64,000 nt of DNA. Origin: Eutreptiella sp. 'Long Island Sound 2002' (Eukaryota; Euglenozoa; Euglenophyceae; Eutreptiales; Eutreptiaceae). Below the pieces are notes generated by a model. It was not told where the DNA came from, did not search any database, and saw only the letters and a list, made by a program, of their open reading frames with translations. Numbering within the stretch: position 1 is the first letter of the stretch; each line of letters begins with the position of its first letter. The DNA is taken from positions 37,690,974 to 37,754,973 of the forward strand of contig OZ038390.1 of the NCBI GenBank assembly GCA_964036045.1, read 5' to 3'. Position numbers and translations under genes: made by a program. Positions 54,298-64,000 of the stretch are shown here, one piece after another.

Positions 54298-57200
54298 CTG
54301 CATGTGGCGCGCACAAGTGTGGGGCTGCTGTCAAAGTCATTGGCCAGTAGGCGTGTGCAAGCAATTGGCGAACGCACTTTGCTCGTGGTCACCAGCATCA
54401 CGTGAAATGCAACATCAATTCGTCGGTACCATCGAAGCACTCCAATGAAAGCACAGGCATGCACCCCGAACCCCCAAATCCCAGTGCCACCCACCATGGT
54501 TCTCCTCGATGCCGATCGTTTCAACCACAGAATATCCATGCATGCCTGTTGCGTTTTCTCCAGTAGAAAGGTTACTTGCAAATGGTTGGCGGACAGGTGT
54601 CGGCAGTGCACGCTTTGACTGGTGGGCTATGGACTCCACACTGCACACAGCAGTCACCATTTTGCTGTATCACGCTGAGGTTCTATGCAAAAGCAAGCCG
54701 ACAGACCCGGTAGGTACTATCGCCCGTTGAAAATGACCACGTCGGAGTGATGTGCGAAAAGACGGCGCGGACGATTGCGTGTTCGGGGGACAAAACCAGA
54801 GCTGCCAAAACATGCGGCAATGTTCGGGCTGCTGTGTGGAATGTAGCCTGAGGAGAACCTTGGCGTTGGCTGCTCATCCAAACGCATCGGTTGTTTTTAT
54901 CCAATGCTCTTGGTCATCGGACGGGAACGCGACAGAGGCTTCCTTTACGGTAGAGGTGGGTGGGGTAATCCGCAAAAACCCTGTATACACCACGTACAAC
55001 TACAAGCAGCATTTTCAACTCAAAATTAGACATGTCAGACTGGCCCATTACTAACAGTGGCTGACAGTCATGAGTCCTTCTGAGTGCTGGGCGTCTCCTC
55101 CACCTCGAGCAAAGGCACCCCAAACGCATTAATTGCAGCCCCGTCACCTCAAACGGTTACGTCTGCGCAGCTGTCTGTGTGCTGGCCGGAATTTTCTAAC
55201 CTGACTCGAAGGTGTACCGGTGTACTCCTCCAAACCAATCATTCAAACCAACATAAATGATGAAAAAACACTTTGTGGTACCTTTTGGCAAACTCCTGAC
55301 CTGATTAGTTTTTTTTGTCAAAAATGGCTCAAAACAGCCCCTGAAATGCCCTGTGATGCATATTGTCAAAATTCCCCTACTTTTGCCCACTATGAGCAAT
55401 ATATTGCCTTGGGAACCCTGGAATGGGTGAGTTGGAGCCTTTGCACACCACCGACACCCTTCAATGGCACCACGGGGAGGCTTTGCATGTGGGGTAGGGT
55501 CATTGGGGGTCACACGGGGTCAAAACGGATGCTCAAACAAACGGTTTTAGGCTATTTGGGCTGTTTTTGAATCATTTTTGGCCCGCTCAAACTCCCAAAC
55601 AGCCTTGAGAAAAGACCACTGCGATCGAAAAAACAGCGTTAATGTGCACAGTGCATTAAGTTAATGTGAAGTGCTCGCACACAATGCATTAAACTAATGT
55701 GAAGTGCGCGCACACAGTATGCAGCGGTCAAAGCGCAATGTGCGCTGTGCGTAAAGCGTAAATATTGCAGGCCACAAAATGTGCTGTGTGCACTGTGCGG
55801 AGTGCGTGATGTACAATGTGCCTTGATCCCATCCCCACGAGCTCGGTGCCAATCCTGAGTGTCGTGTGCAATGTGCAGCATGTAGCGTGTTCAGAAAACA
55901 TCGCGCAGTGTGCAACGTACCCAGCGCACGGTGTGCAGAGTGTGTCGCGTATGGTGTGCCAAGTGCGCAGTCCGTATTCTGCAGGGTGCACAGTGTACAG
56001 CACACGCAATGTGTTTAGTGCGCAAAGCGTGCAGTGTGCAGAGTGTGCCAAATGAAAAATATGCAAAATGTGCGTTTCCGAGAGTGATACCAGACTCCTT
56101 GTGGTGCTCGAACAAGTGTTTTTCTCCTGTCTTCAATCCAGTTTGCCCCTTCTTAGTGCGCCAAACGTTCCAATGTATTGCATATTCCTATGTATTGCAC
56201 ACTGCGTTGTGCGCATAGCGCACTTTGCACACCCCGCACTCTACTACCGCACTGCATACCGAATACTTAACACTTTACACATTCGACACTCTACAAATCC
56301 TTTTGGATGCTCAAACAAGTGTCCTAGGCCTGCTTTGCCCAAAAATGCACAAAAGTAGAGTGAGTAGTGTAGTGTGCACACTATGCGGTGTTCCGAGTGC
56401 ATAATGTGCCGCTGCAGTGTGCGCATTGTTCGTCTCGCAAGTTGTGCACGTCCTAGTCGGGTTGCGCTATTGCGGCCATAAACGTTTCACACCTTGGGGG
56501 TGGCGTTCGGCTGTTGTTCGATGCCCACACAAAGGTTGACATCCGCGGAGTCAAAAGGGCCACAACGCTTCATGAACTGCTTGGCTGCTGTCCACTTGTT
56601 CACTTCTGCAACGTCAAACACCAAAATGATCGCGTGGAATTGCATCGCCTTGATTGTAATAGCATCAACCTGCAAGTGGTGCAACAGAGCAAACCGGAAT
56701 CGGGATTCGGTGGAGGACACTCCCTACATTTGCCAATTCCGAGCCGCCATGCCCGACTCAAGTGTGTCCGCGCCACCCGAACTTAAATCTCCACTCCACA
56801 ACCACGCTCGGCCCTTCCTCACAAGGCCTATTTCCCTATACGACATTCTAATTGGTTCAAATGGCGAGGTTGGGGGCTTTCACAAGCATACACGCACACT
56901 TGAAAAACGGATGGCAACACGGTGGTCAGTGCGCCCAAAACCCTCAAGACATGACAACAGCCGGAGTGTAATGTGACGAGGGGTGTTCCACGAGATTCAA
57001 CAACTACGTTGGCCCATAATAAACCACGCCTACATGAAGAGAACCCCGTTGCTAATGTCGGACCCGTTGCTAATGTCGGACCCGTTGCGTTCTCACTAGC
57101 ATGCTATACACTCAACTCTCGACATCTCAACAGCAGCGAAGAGCTCCTCACGCCCGACTACATACCGCTCTCTTATGCCACTATTGGGGAAAGCAACGAG

Positions 57201-57628
57201 TGTTTTCCCCAACAGTCGGGAAACCACCACGTCTCTGAAAGGCAACGAGTGGGTTACTTCTCCTTCCTACGGATTGAGGACCACCGTCGTCACGGGTTGC
57301 AGGTCGTGTGTAGCTTCGGTGCTTAACCTACACTAAAAGCATGATACCCACCCATACTAAGGTGATGGCAGCGGTCTCACCTACTCTTCAAAACAAACGC
57401 GCATCCACACACTTCCGAGAGAAAATCGCCGTCCAACCAATAGAAAGAAATTTCTGCTTCGTAGTACTTGTTGCATATATTGTGGCGGTAGCGCCCTTGC
57501 AAACAAGGAGAACCGCAATCGTCGCTGCGGTGGTAGGTATCCCCCAACAAGCGTTGGAGTAGCTTGCGCTTGCCCACATCTTTTGCACCTACCACCAACA
57601 CATTGTTGGCAGTTGGTAACGGAGACAT
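54052..57628 (-). CDS. AAGAB/p34-like adaptin-binding protein, copy A (3 exons found, gene-level entry)
   Basis: Exons: 57,628-57,413, 56,669-56,493 and 54,297-54,052, all phase 0, giving 213 residues before a further phase-0 donor (TCACAG|GTGATC). Exon 1 starts at an ATG and combines the P-loop-like VLVVGAKDVGKRKLLQRLLG (Arg after GK) with CNKYYEAEISFYWLDGDF, uninterrupted by an intron. Exon 2 has MQFHAIILVFDVAEVNKW, a helix and NLCVGIE. Exon 3 has EDFCYDSGFEYVLVQDSD and LDRILEALEATMWPSYQ. It is the most compact copy. A C-terminal exon was not found in the 0.8 kb before copy B. Confidence 0.76.
54298..56492. other. Intron 2 of copy A, with a GTG-rich quasi-repeat
   Basis: No coding exon recognised. 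The right half (55,640-56,430) is the quasi-repeat listed separately. Confidence 0.45.
55640..56430. repeat. Degenerate 10-bp GTGTGCAGTG-type quasi-repeat, long copy
   Basis: Words such as AGTGCGC, GTGTGCAGAG, CAGTGTACAGCACA and CACACTATGCGG recur at about 10-bp spacing across nearly 0.8 kb of intron 2 of copy A, interrupted by about 0.15 kb of ordinary sequence. Confidence 0.6.
56493..56669 (-). CDS. AAGAB-like copy A exon 2
   Basis: 59 codons, acceptor CACTTGCAG|GTT, donor CCCAAG|GTGTGA. Contains FHAIILVFDVAE. Confidence 0.8.
57413..57628 (-). CDS. AAGAB-like copy A exon 1
   Basis: 72 codons, donor TCGGAA|GTGTGT. The frame is open upstream of the ATG, and an acceptor-like CTCCCAG at about 57,650 allows an upstream exon. 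Confidence 0.75.
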
Positions 57629-60600
57629 ATTCAATGCGACAAAACCTGGGAGATACATGAACACCGGAAATGTCAAGTGCGCCAATCTAATGGAAGTGCG
57701 GAACCATTCCTTGACGGAACGACTTGACCCTCAAATTGACCAATTTGCCTTGCCAAGCGCACTTAATCTTGGATGTGGAGCGGACAACTCGGTGTTCTAT
57801 ATGCTTGCCATAGCTCATGCGTGTACAGCGAATGATGTATTAGCAGCACGTGCGATGCAAGCCGCGCACAGGCGAATAGGGGGTAAGGGTTATTGGACTC
57901 ATCGTTGTTGAGAAGAGCATGAATGGCATCACCCATGACGCTTGGCCTCGGTAGTAGCGGAAGAAATAACGCACAAATGGTGACCACATACATCTCGTAA
58001 TATGTGAACCAAATGGCGAAGGGCCGTCGTGTCAACTTGCCATTGGCTAGGGCTTTCAGAAAGAGCAATTTTGCATCTTGGGAGGGTTTGTCGTCCTTTT
58101 GGTTTGTCGGACGGACATCACAATTTGTGGCCGAATGAATTTGCCCACGCACCGCCGCAATGAACACCGACCGCACCGAACCATATCACGAAGAGACGTA
58201 GCCGTCACCGCCTTCCATTGGTGACATGCTCACCGGGGTTGTGGGCCATCTCGAGCCAAATGTTAACGTGAATACCGAGACTCATCAAAACAAATGATCG
58301 ATCTTGTTGTCGTGGTCCAACGCTCAAAAAAGGATTAGCACTTATCAAGTCCTTTGCCGTTGTCGAGCGACCGGGAAAACTTGAGAACTCAAATCAAGGA
58401 ATATTTCCGTTGAAGTTGGATTTGGACAGCAACCGGACGAAGAACGAACGCTTTAGCATTTGTGGTGCTCGGGGTATGCTTACGTGTGGTCGATGGGATC
58501 ATGTTCTCTCGTCAATTCTCCAAAAGGGTTCGTTGGTCCGAATAAAGTTTGCAGTTTTCGTCAAAACCGTCACGCCTATTCAATAAAGGTGCAACGTTGC
58601 CTCACGGGTTTCCCTTGTCGAGGTCAAGCCGAGCTTCTTCACTACTCTTGACCTCCCTTTTTGAGCATTACAAATGCCAAAGCGTCCACGAGCGTACTTA
58701 CGTGCCATTTCCCAACGTAGTGGTCAGTGGTCTCGTCATCCGTACGCTATTGGGACTTCAAACTCACAATATTGTAGAAATGTCGCCGGGCTTGGCATCG
58801 CCATTTAAAACGTTTGTCCATGGGCAAGATGATCGCAATTGGAGCTTTTTCGTGCCCAAGTGGAATCGGGGCTTAGGGATACTTCTCTTGACGAGGATGG
58901 TGTGGGTGCAACTTTTAGGCACGGGGGGGAATTGGCGACAATGTGAGAACTTTTGGGGGGGGGGTCCCGGCGATTCCCATTCTCAAGTCCAGTTGAGCAA
59001 TTGCCGGGAACCAAAAAAACGAACTCTTTGGCCAGAACTTTGCCCTTTTCTGCTGCGCGCTTGCCTATTTCTAAGACGCCGAATCCATGGATCAGCTCAG
59101 TTTGAATTTAATCCTCCAATCGACAGCGTCCGTCGTGTTGCAACAATTCACGATTTGCCGCTTTTGTTGGTCACGACGTTTACAAATGTGCTACTCCTGT
59201 CGGTTTACAGCCTATTGGCTTCTCTTGCAAAAACCTTTTCGGACACGAACGTACTTTTTCTGTAGCTCTAATTATATTGAAATCTTTGTCCAGTGCATGT
59301 GTGCTTTGTTGCGCGGGTACTGTGGTTACAAAGTGATTTACAGTATAATAATGTAGACGAAAAACGAAAATGTAAAATGTAAATATTAAAAAAAAATAAT
59401 GTGGCCGAAAAATGGATAAAGTAAAATGTTATTTTTTAATGGATGGGGGTCTCGGATAATGTAATTGGATGTTTTTCTCAATTTTTGCTTCGGCGCCTTC
59501 GGCGCCCAATGTGGACTCCCTGCCATGAAAGAAGTAGAAGAGAGGAGGGGGCGGGGGGTTGGGAAGTTGGGGGGGGGGGGTTCGGCTGGACCCCCCAATT
59601 TGTCAGCCTTTCCGGTACCTCTCCCTCTCGCCCTCTCGAAGGCACATAAGACAAGCCGTAGACCAAAGCAACACCGATCTGCAGTATGACTAAAGCATCG
59701 TCAACGTGCTAGTCCCTCTCTAGTAGCCTGGGTACTTCGAAAGGCGCTTCTTGCAAGATATGTGCCACTCAGGTCAAAATCAAGCACTGACGTGCCGCAT
59801 CCAGCAATGATTCACCAGAACAACAATACAGGAAAAACGTTATTTTTCATGAAAAAAGCGCATTCATACCTTCAAAGAATATAGAGTTCAACCTGACTTT
59901 TCCTTTCAAGAAGCGCTCCGATCAATTGTCGCGGTGCTTGTAAATCGCGTTACCGTAAATGTAAATGTAAAGTAAATAAGAATGCTCCGGACCGCATACC
60001 GTAAACGTAAAATTAAAAAATAATAATGGAGCCGAAATCTGGTACTGCTTCTGTAAATCCCTTTGTAACCACAGTACATGGGTGCTGCTACGTATATGCG
60101 GCCGCCGATCTGGGTTGGAGGGAAGGAGGAACGGTAGGGGTTGAGTGTGTGCGGTTCCTATCTTCAGCCCAAAATTCTCAGTTTGTCACCCAGTCCTACT
60201 ATGTAGAGAGGCACTTGTGCACAATAACATACTTTCAAAAAAAGAAATAAAATACAAAAACAAAAACAAAATCCCCAAACCAAGTGTTTCGCACCACTTT
60301 CAAATCTTTTGGGATTTCAACTCATCAGAAAATGCATCGTTTGGTTCAGCAATAATCGTTGTTAATATGATCTTTGCCATACCAAGAAACACATTGAAAC
60401 TCGTAGGCCCCTTGCTGCCATAACAAAATACTGCTCCTAGTCATCCCCATGTGACCCTGCATTGCACCCTCCACCTGGGCACTTTTGTTCTCATATTGCT
60501 TTTTTGTTTTAATGAAATTCCATAAAATTTGGGCTTGGATAACAGGATCAACTTGACATTCATCGACAAACTCCATCGTCCAAATTTTGACTTGTACACC

Positions 60601-60755
60601 TGTCAGGCTCTGCGCGAAGTGGTGCGCGCACGTGACTTGGCAAGCGCCCGCGTCTTCCTGTGGCAGGAACGAAGAATGGGATAAGGCATGGGATAAATTG
60701 GGTTCTGATGTTTGAATATTGATTTGATTCTCTTTCCGCTTGTTTACAGTAGAAA
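57629..60755. other. Intergenic region between divergent copy A and CLU genes
   Basis: No recognised gene. A minus-strand frame at 57,763-58,176 has one probable membrane segment (FTYYEMYVVTICALFLPLL). A plus-strand frame of 238 codons at 58,549-59,265 has low-complexity parts. Includes a perfect GGCGCCTTCGGCGCC palindrome at 59,492-59,506 and AT-rich stretches at 59,370-59,440 and 59,940-60,030. Confidence 0.4.
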
Positions 60756-61116
60756 ATGACGACTGAGGAACCAACGAAGGTGGAGGAATGCCCGACCCCA
60801 ACAAAGACTCCAGTTGAATCAAACGCCACGAATGCAGCGAAGAATGAAACGAAAGAAGCTCCTCCGAAAGCCGATGCTGAGGAAGAAGAAAAGTCCCCGA
60901 AAGCTGATGCAGAAACCGACGAAGACAAAAACGACACCATTCCGATTTTTGTGCAGTGCCTGAGTGGAGCACAGTTCAAGTTGACTGTTGCACCGACAGA
61001 AACAGTTATGGAGATTCGACAAATTATATCGGAGTCCGTTGAAGGCTGCTATGTGACATCGTTCAATTTGGTCGTGGAAGTGGATGGATCCACCGTTGTA
61101 TTGGACGACTATGCAG
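60756..61116 (+). CDS. CLU-like exon 1
   Basis: ATG at 60,756, 120 codons plus one base, donor TATGCAG|GTCCG. A Glu/Lys/Pro-rich leader of about 65 residues precedes the ubiquitin-like domain. Confidence 0.8.
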
Positions 61117-63734
61117 GTCCGTTTTCCGCTTTTTCTTTTGTTTCAATGCAGGTGAGAATTGCACGTGGCAGCGTCCGAGCAAACTCCCGACGATTAGTCC
61201 TCCCTGCATCTTGTTTATTCCTCAGAAATACGGGAGCAACCCATCAAAGCTGATTGCACTTTGAAGATGAGCTTCAACAAATATGACGACAAAGGTATTC
61301 GATGGTACACGGCACTTTTCCGTCACGCTCAACTTATGCTTCAAGCTAACCTCCACAGGCCCCCCGTCCATGCATTTGTGCGTGCGTGTTCGACCGTTGT
61401 ACGCCGTGCATTGTTTGAGTGGGTTGGTATTTTCACGTGCTACGCTGCTACGTTGCTTCACGTGCGTGGCTTCTCAGGTATTAGACATCATGTGCAAAGA
61501 CTGATGGAGTTGATTGACTCTCCTTTGAGCGACATCTACCTGGCAACTGCGTCCTTCACCACTAACACTGTGCCGAACAGCAGGAAGGATCGGTCGTATC
61601 CGTCTTTCATGTCACTGGTGCCCGACTTCAGCGATGATAAGGTGAAAGAAAAGGTAGCCAAATGTGCCTGCTGTGCACTCGCAGTCGAATCCTTAGGCGG
61701 TTGTCAGATTGGTTCAGGTATTTTGTCCTGTACGTCACTTTACCACTTTAGGCCACACTGGTTGCCTGTGTAGGTTATGATGGGAGAATCCGTGGTAAAC
61801 GCAACCTTTCACGACTTCGAATATGCACTCGACGTCAAGCACGACGTGCTACCCTTTGTCCAACGACCGACGGTTCTGAAATATTGTACGACGAAGCAGA
61901 AGCTTGGCGGCCATGGAAAGAAGGTACATGGCACCCTGCAACCGTTTCCGTCAAACAAAGTGGCAGGAGGGTCACGGGAGCATTCCAAGCCAAGATTGAC
62001 AAGATACTGGGGCAAGGGCAGAATGGTGACGGTTGGGGGGGTTCCCATGAGGCAAAGTGCGTGTGTTTTGGGAGTGCCATCGCACGTTATGCCTTACAAC
62101 AGGGGCGCAAAGAAGAAGACAAGAATAAGAGCAAGGAGCAAGAGGAATCAGACGCGCTCTTCGACTTGGATGGCTCGACCCCTCTGTCTTATTTGCGGTC
62201 CATCGTGAGCTCGTCCAATGCAAACGGTTGAACCCATCTCCGTGATAGACCCAACACTTTGCTCACCAGAATGTATTACGTTTGGGGTTTATTTCTGCAA
62301 TGGTGTAATTGGAGTTAGTGTGTTGCTGCTGGTGCTGTGGAGCACTAGGGGCACTGCGGTCCAAGTCTGTGGCCCAGGGCGCAAATAGAAGCCAGTGCGT
62401 TCCAACTCTGTGGCATCGCTGAGTGGTGTTTGCTCGTCGTATCACATACCAAAGCCCACCCATACTTCAAATCTTGTGAGGATATGTGTTTCCTTCCGAT
62501 TTGCATGGATCTACAGAGTGCTTTCCACGACCGTTCCAATCTTTGTGTTACTCTGGTTGGAACCCTGTACCAAGCCATCGACGACTGCTCGGAGAGCTGT
62601 ATTACCTGGAAGTTACGCTGAACGACGGGGTGGTGCTGTTCATCACCGCTTCCACAGGAGGTGCTTGATTGCTGACAAACGTCTCGTCATCTGCTCAAGT
62701 CATGTTAATGTCCCCGATATTGATGGATAACAGCATATTTCGCGGGACAATGCGGGCTGTGTTTTAGTTTGCCAGCGCAGAGGTTGTACTGGGGAGAACG
62801 TGTACCATGTGCTCAAGATAGCGAAAGAAAAATGCGGTGGTACTGGCCTGGTCGTACTGCGCTGACACCTGTTGCCCTACGCGGCAACCGTCCGACATTT
62901 CTGGAAAATCCCCCCGACCCCTGGTTGGCATTGCCCCCCACCAGAAATGAATTATGGTCCCTCGTCTCGTTGTTCCCAGGTCGAAACCAAAAAACAGGGC
63001 CCAACCCACCGAGGGAAGTGCAGTTCAAAGAAGAAATGGCGGAGAACTATCTCCAACAGAAAAGATTAATGATACACACTGCTTTCGCTTGTTAGTTGAT
63101 GTCATTAGTGTCGAATGTGAGCGGAGATGTGTGAGTACGCAGCCCTCATTTTGAGCACGCACGGCGGCAGCACGGGGTGCCTTTGCTTTGGCACAAGAAC
63201 GACAATGGTCGTCGCCCTCCGGAAACTCTCAGTGCCATCTATGATCAAGGCGGCGACAGGCAAAGCTAAAAGTACTGAGAGTGCGTGCATGCACACCACA
63301 CGTTCTTTTGGCTTTAGCTTGGCGCAGTCACAATGACATCTACCCTCACGCCCCTTGTCAGCGTCTGCATTGCGCCGCTCTCCAGGATTTTTCGTGAATG
63401 CCTCGGACCTCAAAGTTCTCAAATACGAGCCGAGCCCAAAGTATCCGAACAAGTTTGACACTCTGCTCGGTATTGCGCCCGCACCCGCACGCGCACGTTC
63501 ACGTCGTAGAGGCGCGCGAGTTGTCGCCCAGTGGTGAGCGGAAAGCATGTGTATACTGACAGTTTCTAGGTTCAAAATTTGCGTTCCGCCTGGACGTCTG
63601 ACGAATTCTGTGTTGTTGTTTTTGTTCCCGCAGATTGAGGCTGAATGCTTGCAAATTCCTCCTTTCCTTTTCTCACAGGGTTGTTATACAGCATCAACAC
63701 ACAATTTGCCAAACAAATGGATTACATCATCCAG
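60756..63734 (+). CDS. Clustered-mitochondria (CLU/CLUH) protein, N-terminal part, runs off the window
   Basis: Exons: 60,756-61,116, 61,226-61,294, 61,478-61,653, a central part not resolved, about 62,517-62,660, 63,386-63,469 and 63,679-63,734. Neighbouring exons agree in phase (1, 1; then 1, 1). After an acidic leader the CLU N-terminal ubiquitin-like domain reads IFVQCLSGAQFKLTVAPTET and MEIRQIISE, then LDDYAEIREQ, LKMSFNKYDDKG and RHHVQRLMELI. The later part has YSGWNPVPSHRRLLGELYYL, LFITASTGGFFVNASDLKVL and LLYSINTQFAKQM, matching the CLU segment SGWNPPP...GDL.YL...ITAS..GFY.N. CLU proteins are cytosolic RNA-binding factors for nuclear-encoded mitochondrial mRNAs and mitochondrial distribution (family knowledge). 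The Clu core and TPR repeats should lie beyond 64,000. Confidence 0.8.
61226..61294 (+). CDS. CLU-like exon 2
   Basis: 69 bp, acceptor TTATTCCTCAG|AA, donor GACAAAG|GTATTC. Encodes EIREQPIKADCTLKMSFNKY. Confidence 0.8.
61478..61653 (+). CDS. CLU-like exon 3
   Basis: 176 bp, acceptor GGCTTCTCAG|GT. Encodes IRHHVQRLMELIDSPLSD and continues to SLVPDFSDDKVKEK. The donor is AAAAG|GTAGCC, or AAG|GTGAAA nine bases earlier. Confidence 0.75.
61654..62516 (+). other. Unresolved central part of the CLU-like gene
   Basis: Two overlapping frames compete. One from an acceptor at about 61,774 reads VMMGESVVNATFHDFEYAL in phase with exon 3. The other, ending at a TGA near 62,231, reads ILYDEAEAWRPWKEGTWHPA and STPLSYLRSIV, which looks more protein-like and ends like the CLRSI-SGWNP junction of CLU proteins. 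I cannot decide the splicing by eye. Confidence 0.4.
62517..62660 (+). CDS. CLU-like exon with SGWNP and ITAS motifs
   Basis: Acceptor ATCTACAG|AG (or two bases later), donor ACAGGAG|GTGCTT, phase 1 end. Encodes YSGWNPVPSHRRLLGELYYL and GVVLFITASTG. Confidence 0.78.
63386..63469 (+). CDS. CLU-like exon with GFFVN motif
   Basis: 84 bp, acceptor CGCTCTCCAG|GA, donor CTGCTCG|GTATTG, phase 1 at both ends. Encodes FFVNASDLKVLKYEPSPKYP. Confidence 0.78.
63679..63734 (+). CDS. CLU-like exon with LLYSINTQFAK
   Basis: 56 bp, acceptor TTCTCACAG|GG, donor ATCCAG|GTGTCT. Encodes LLYSINTQFAKQMDYIIQ, in the position of the SLVELLNQISPTFKK helix of CLUH. Confidence 0.68.
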
Positions 63735-64000
63735 GTGTCTCTTCTATTCTGTCACCGTTGGTCACTTGAATTTGCCGTGGTTGAATCAGGTTTGCGGAAG
63801 GGGTCGTAGCAGTCGTAGCGCGCGAACTCGCGGCAAGCCCCCCCCCCCCATTCAGGCCACGCTAGTGTTTGAGGTTTGGTTGGGGGTTTACGGGATATAT
63901 CTGTTTTTCACCACAATTTTGACATCGTGGAATATTTTGTTGGGACCAGAACAATTTCCTGGTGGAGGTGGGATACTATGGGCTGGTGGGGGGGGGGGTC
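63735..64000. other. Window end, intron of the CLU-like gene
   Basis: C tract at 63,839 and G tract at 63,988. No exon recognised. Confidence 0.4.

Noticed and set aside
58549-59265. 238-codon plus-strand ORF in the intergenic region
   Set aside because: No recognisable domain, includes a G-tract-coded stretch, and there is no supporting codon pattern or neighbouring exon.

Overview
The window is nuclear DNA of a eukaryote. It has spliced genes with canonical GT-AG introns whose phases agree from exon to exon, very long introns, and C-rich/G-rich homopolymer tracts. It also holds tandem satellites and the remnant of a non-LTR (L1-like) retrotransposon. The genome style resembles an alga or another repeat-rich protist, but no gene here fixes the lineage and I do not name one. 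All calls come from reading the sequence and from remembered family motifs; no search was run.

Left part (1-24,630): one Spinster-type major-facilitator transporter gene on the minus strand. Four exons (24,258-24,629; 7,403-7,765; 4,542-4,991; 74-352) join in phase 0 to give 487 residues. Intron 1 is about 16.5 kb and is largely tandem DNA: CCGCA/CCACA pentamer arrays, a 94-bp satellite, about 137 copies of a hairpin-forming 47-bp satellite, and a 3.7-kb 12-bp array. On the minus strand the 12-bp array reads as a DGVL tetrapeptide repeat whose commonest variation falls on third codon positions. Intron 3 holds the decayed retrotransposon. Intron 2 holds an old internal duplication.

Middle part (28,600-57,630, more AT-rich): four tandem, same-strand (minus) paralogues that I assign to the AAGAB/p34/Irc6 family (alpha- and gamma-adaptin-binding, Rab-like fold). 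I label them D, C, B and A from left to right. They were reconstructed exon by exon from a P-loop-like segment, a KYY-[AS]-[DE] strand, an F-H/Q-A-V/I-V/I-L-V/I-F/Y-D strand, a W/C-x-x-x-x-F/W-E helix-strand, and an R-I-x-x-A-L-x-x-x-x-W helix. Only copy D has a recognisable C-terminal exon. Introns differ between copies and hold microsatellites, duplicated segments, tRNA-like elements and G-rich repeats.

Right part (57,630-64,000): after an intergenic stretch with no recognised gene comes a plus-strand gene for the N-terminal part of a clustered-mitochondria (CLU/CLUH) protein, running off the window edge. It is divergent from AAGAB-like copy A.

The strongest candidates for something undescribed are the DGVL array inside the transporter intron, the composite repeat that abuts the transporter's splice donor, a cluster of perfect stem-loops at 9,408-9,616, and the divergent tandem AAGAB-like family with a substituted P-loop.
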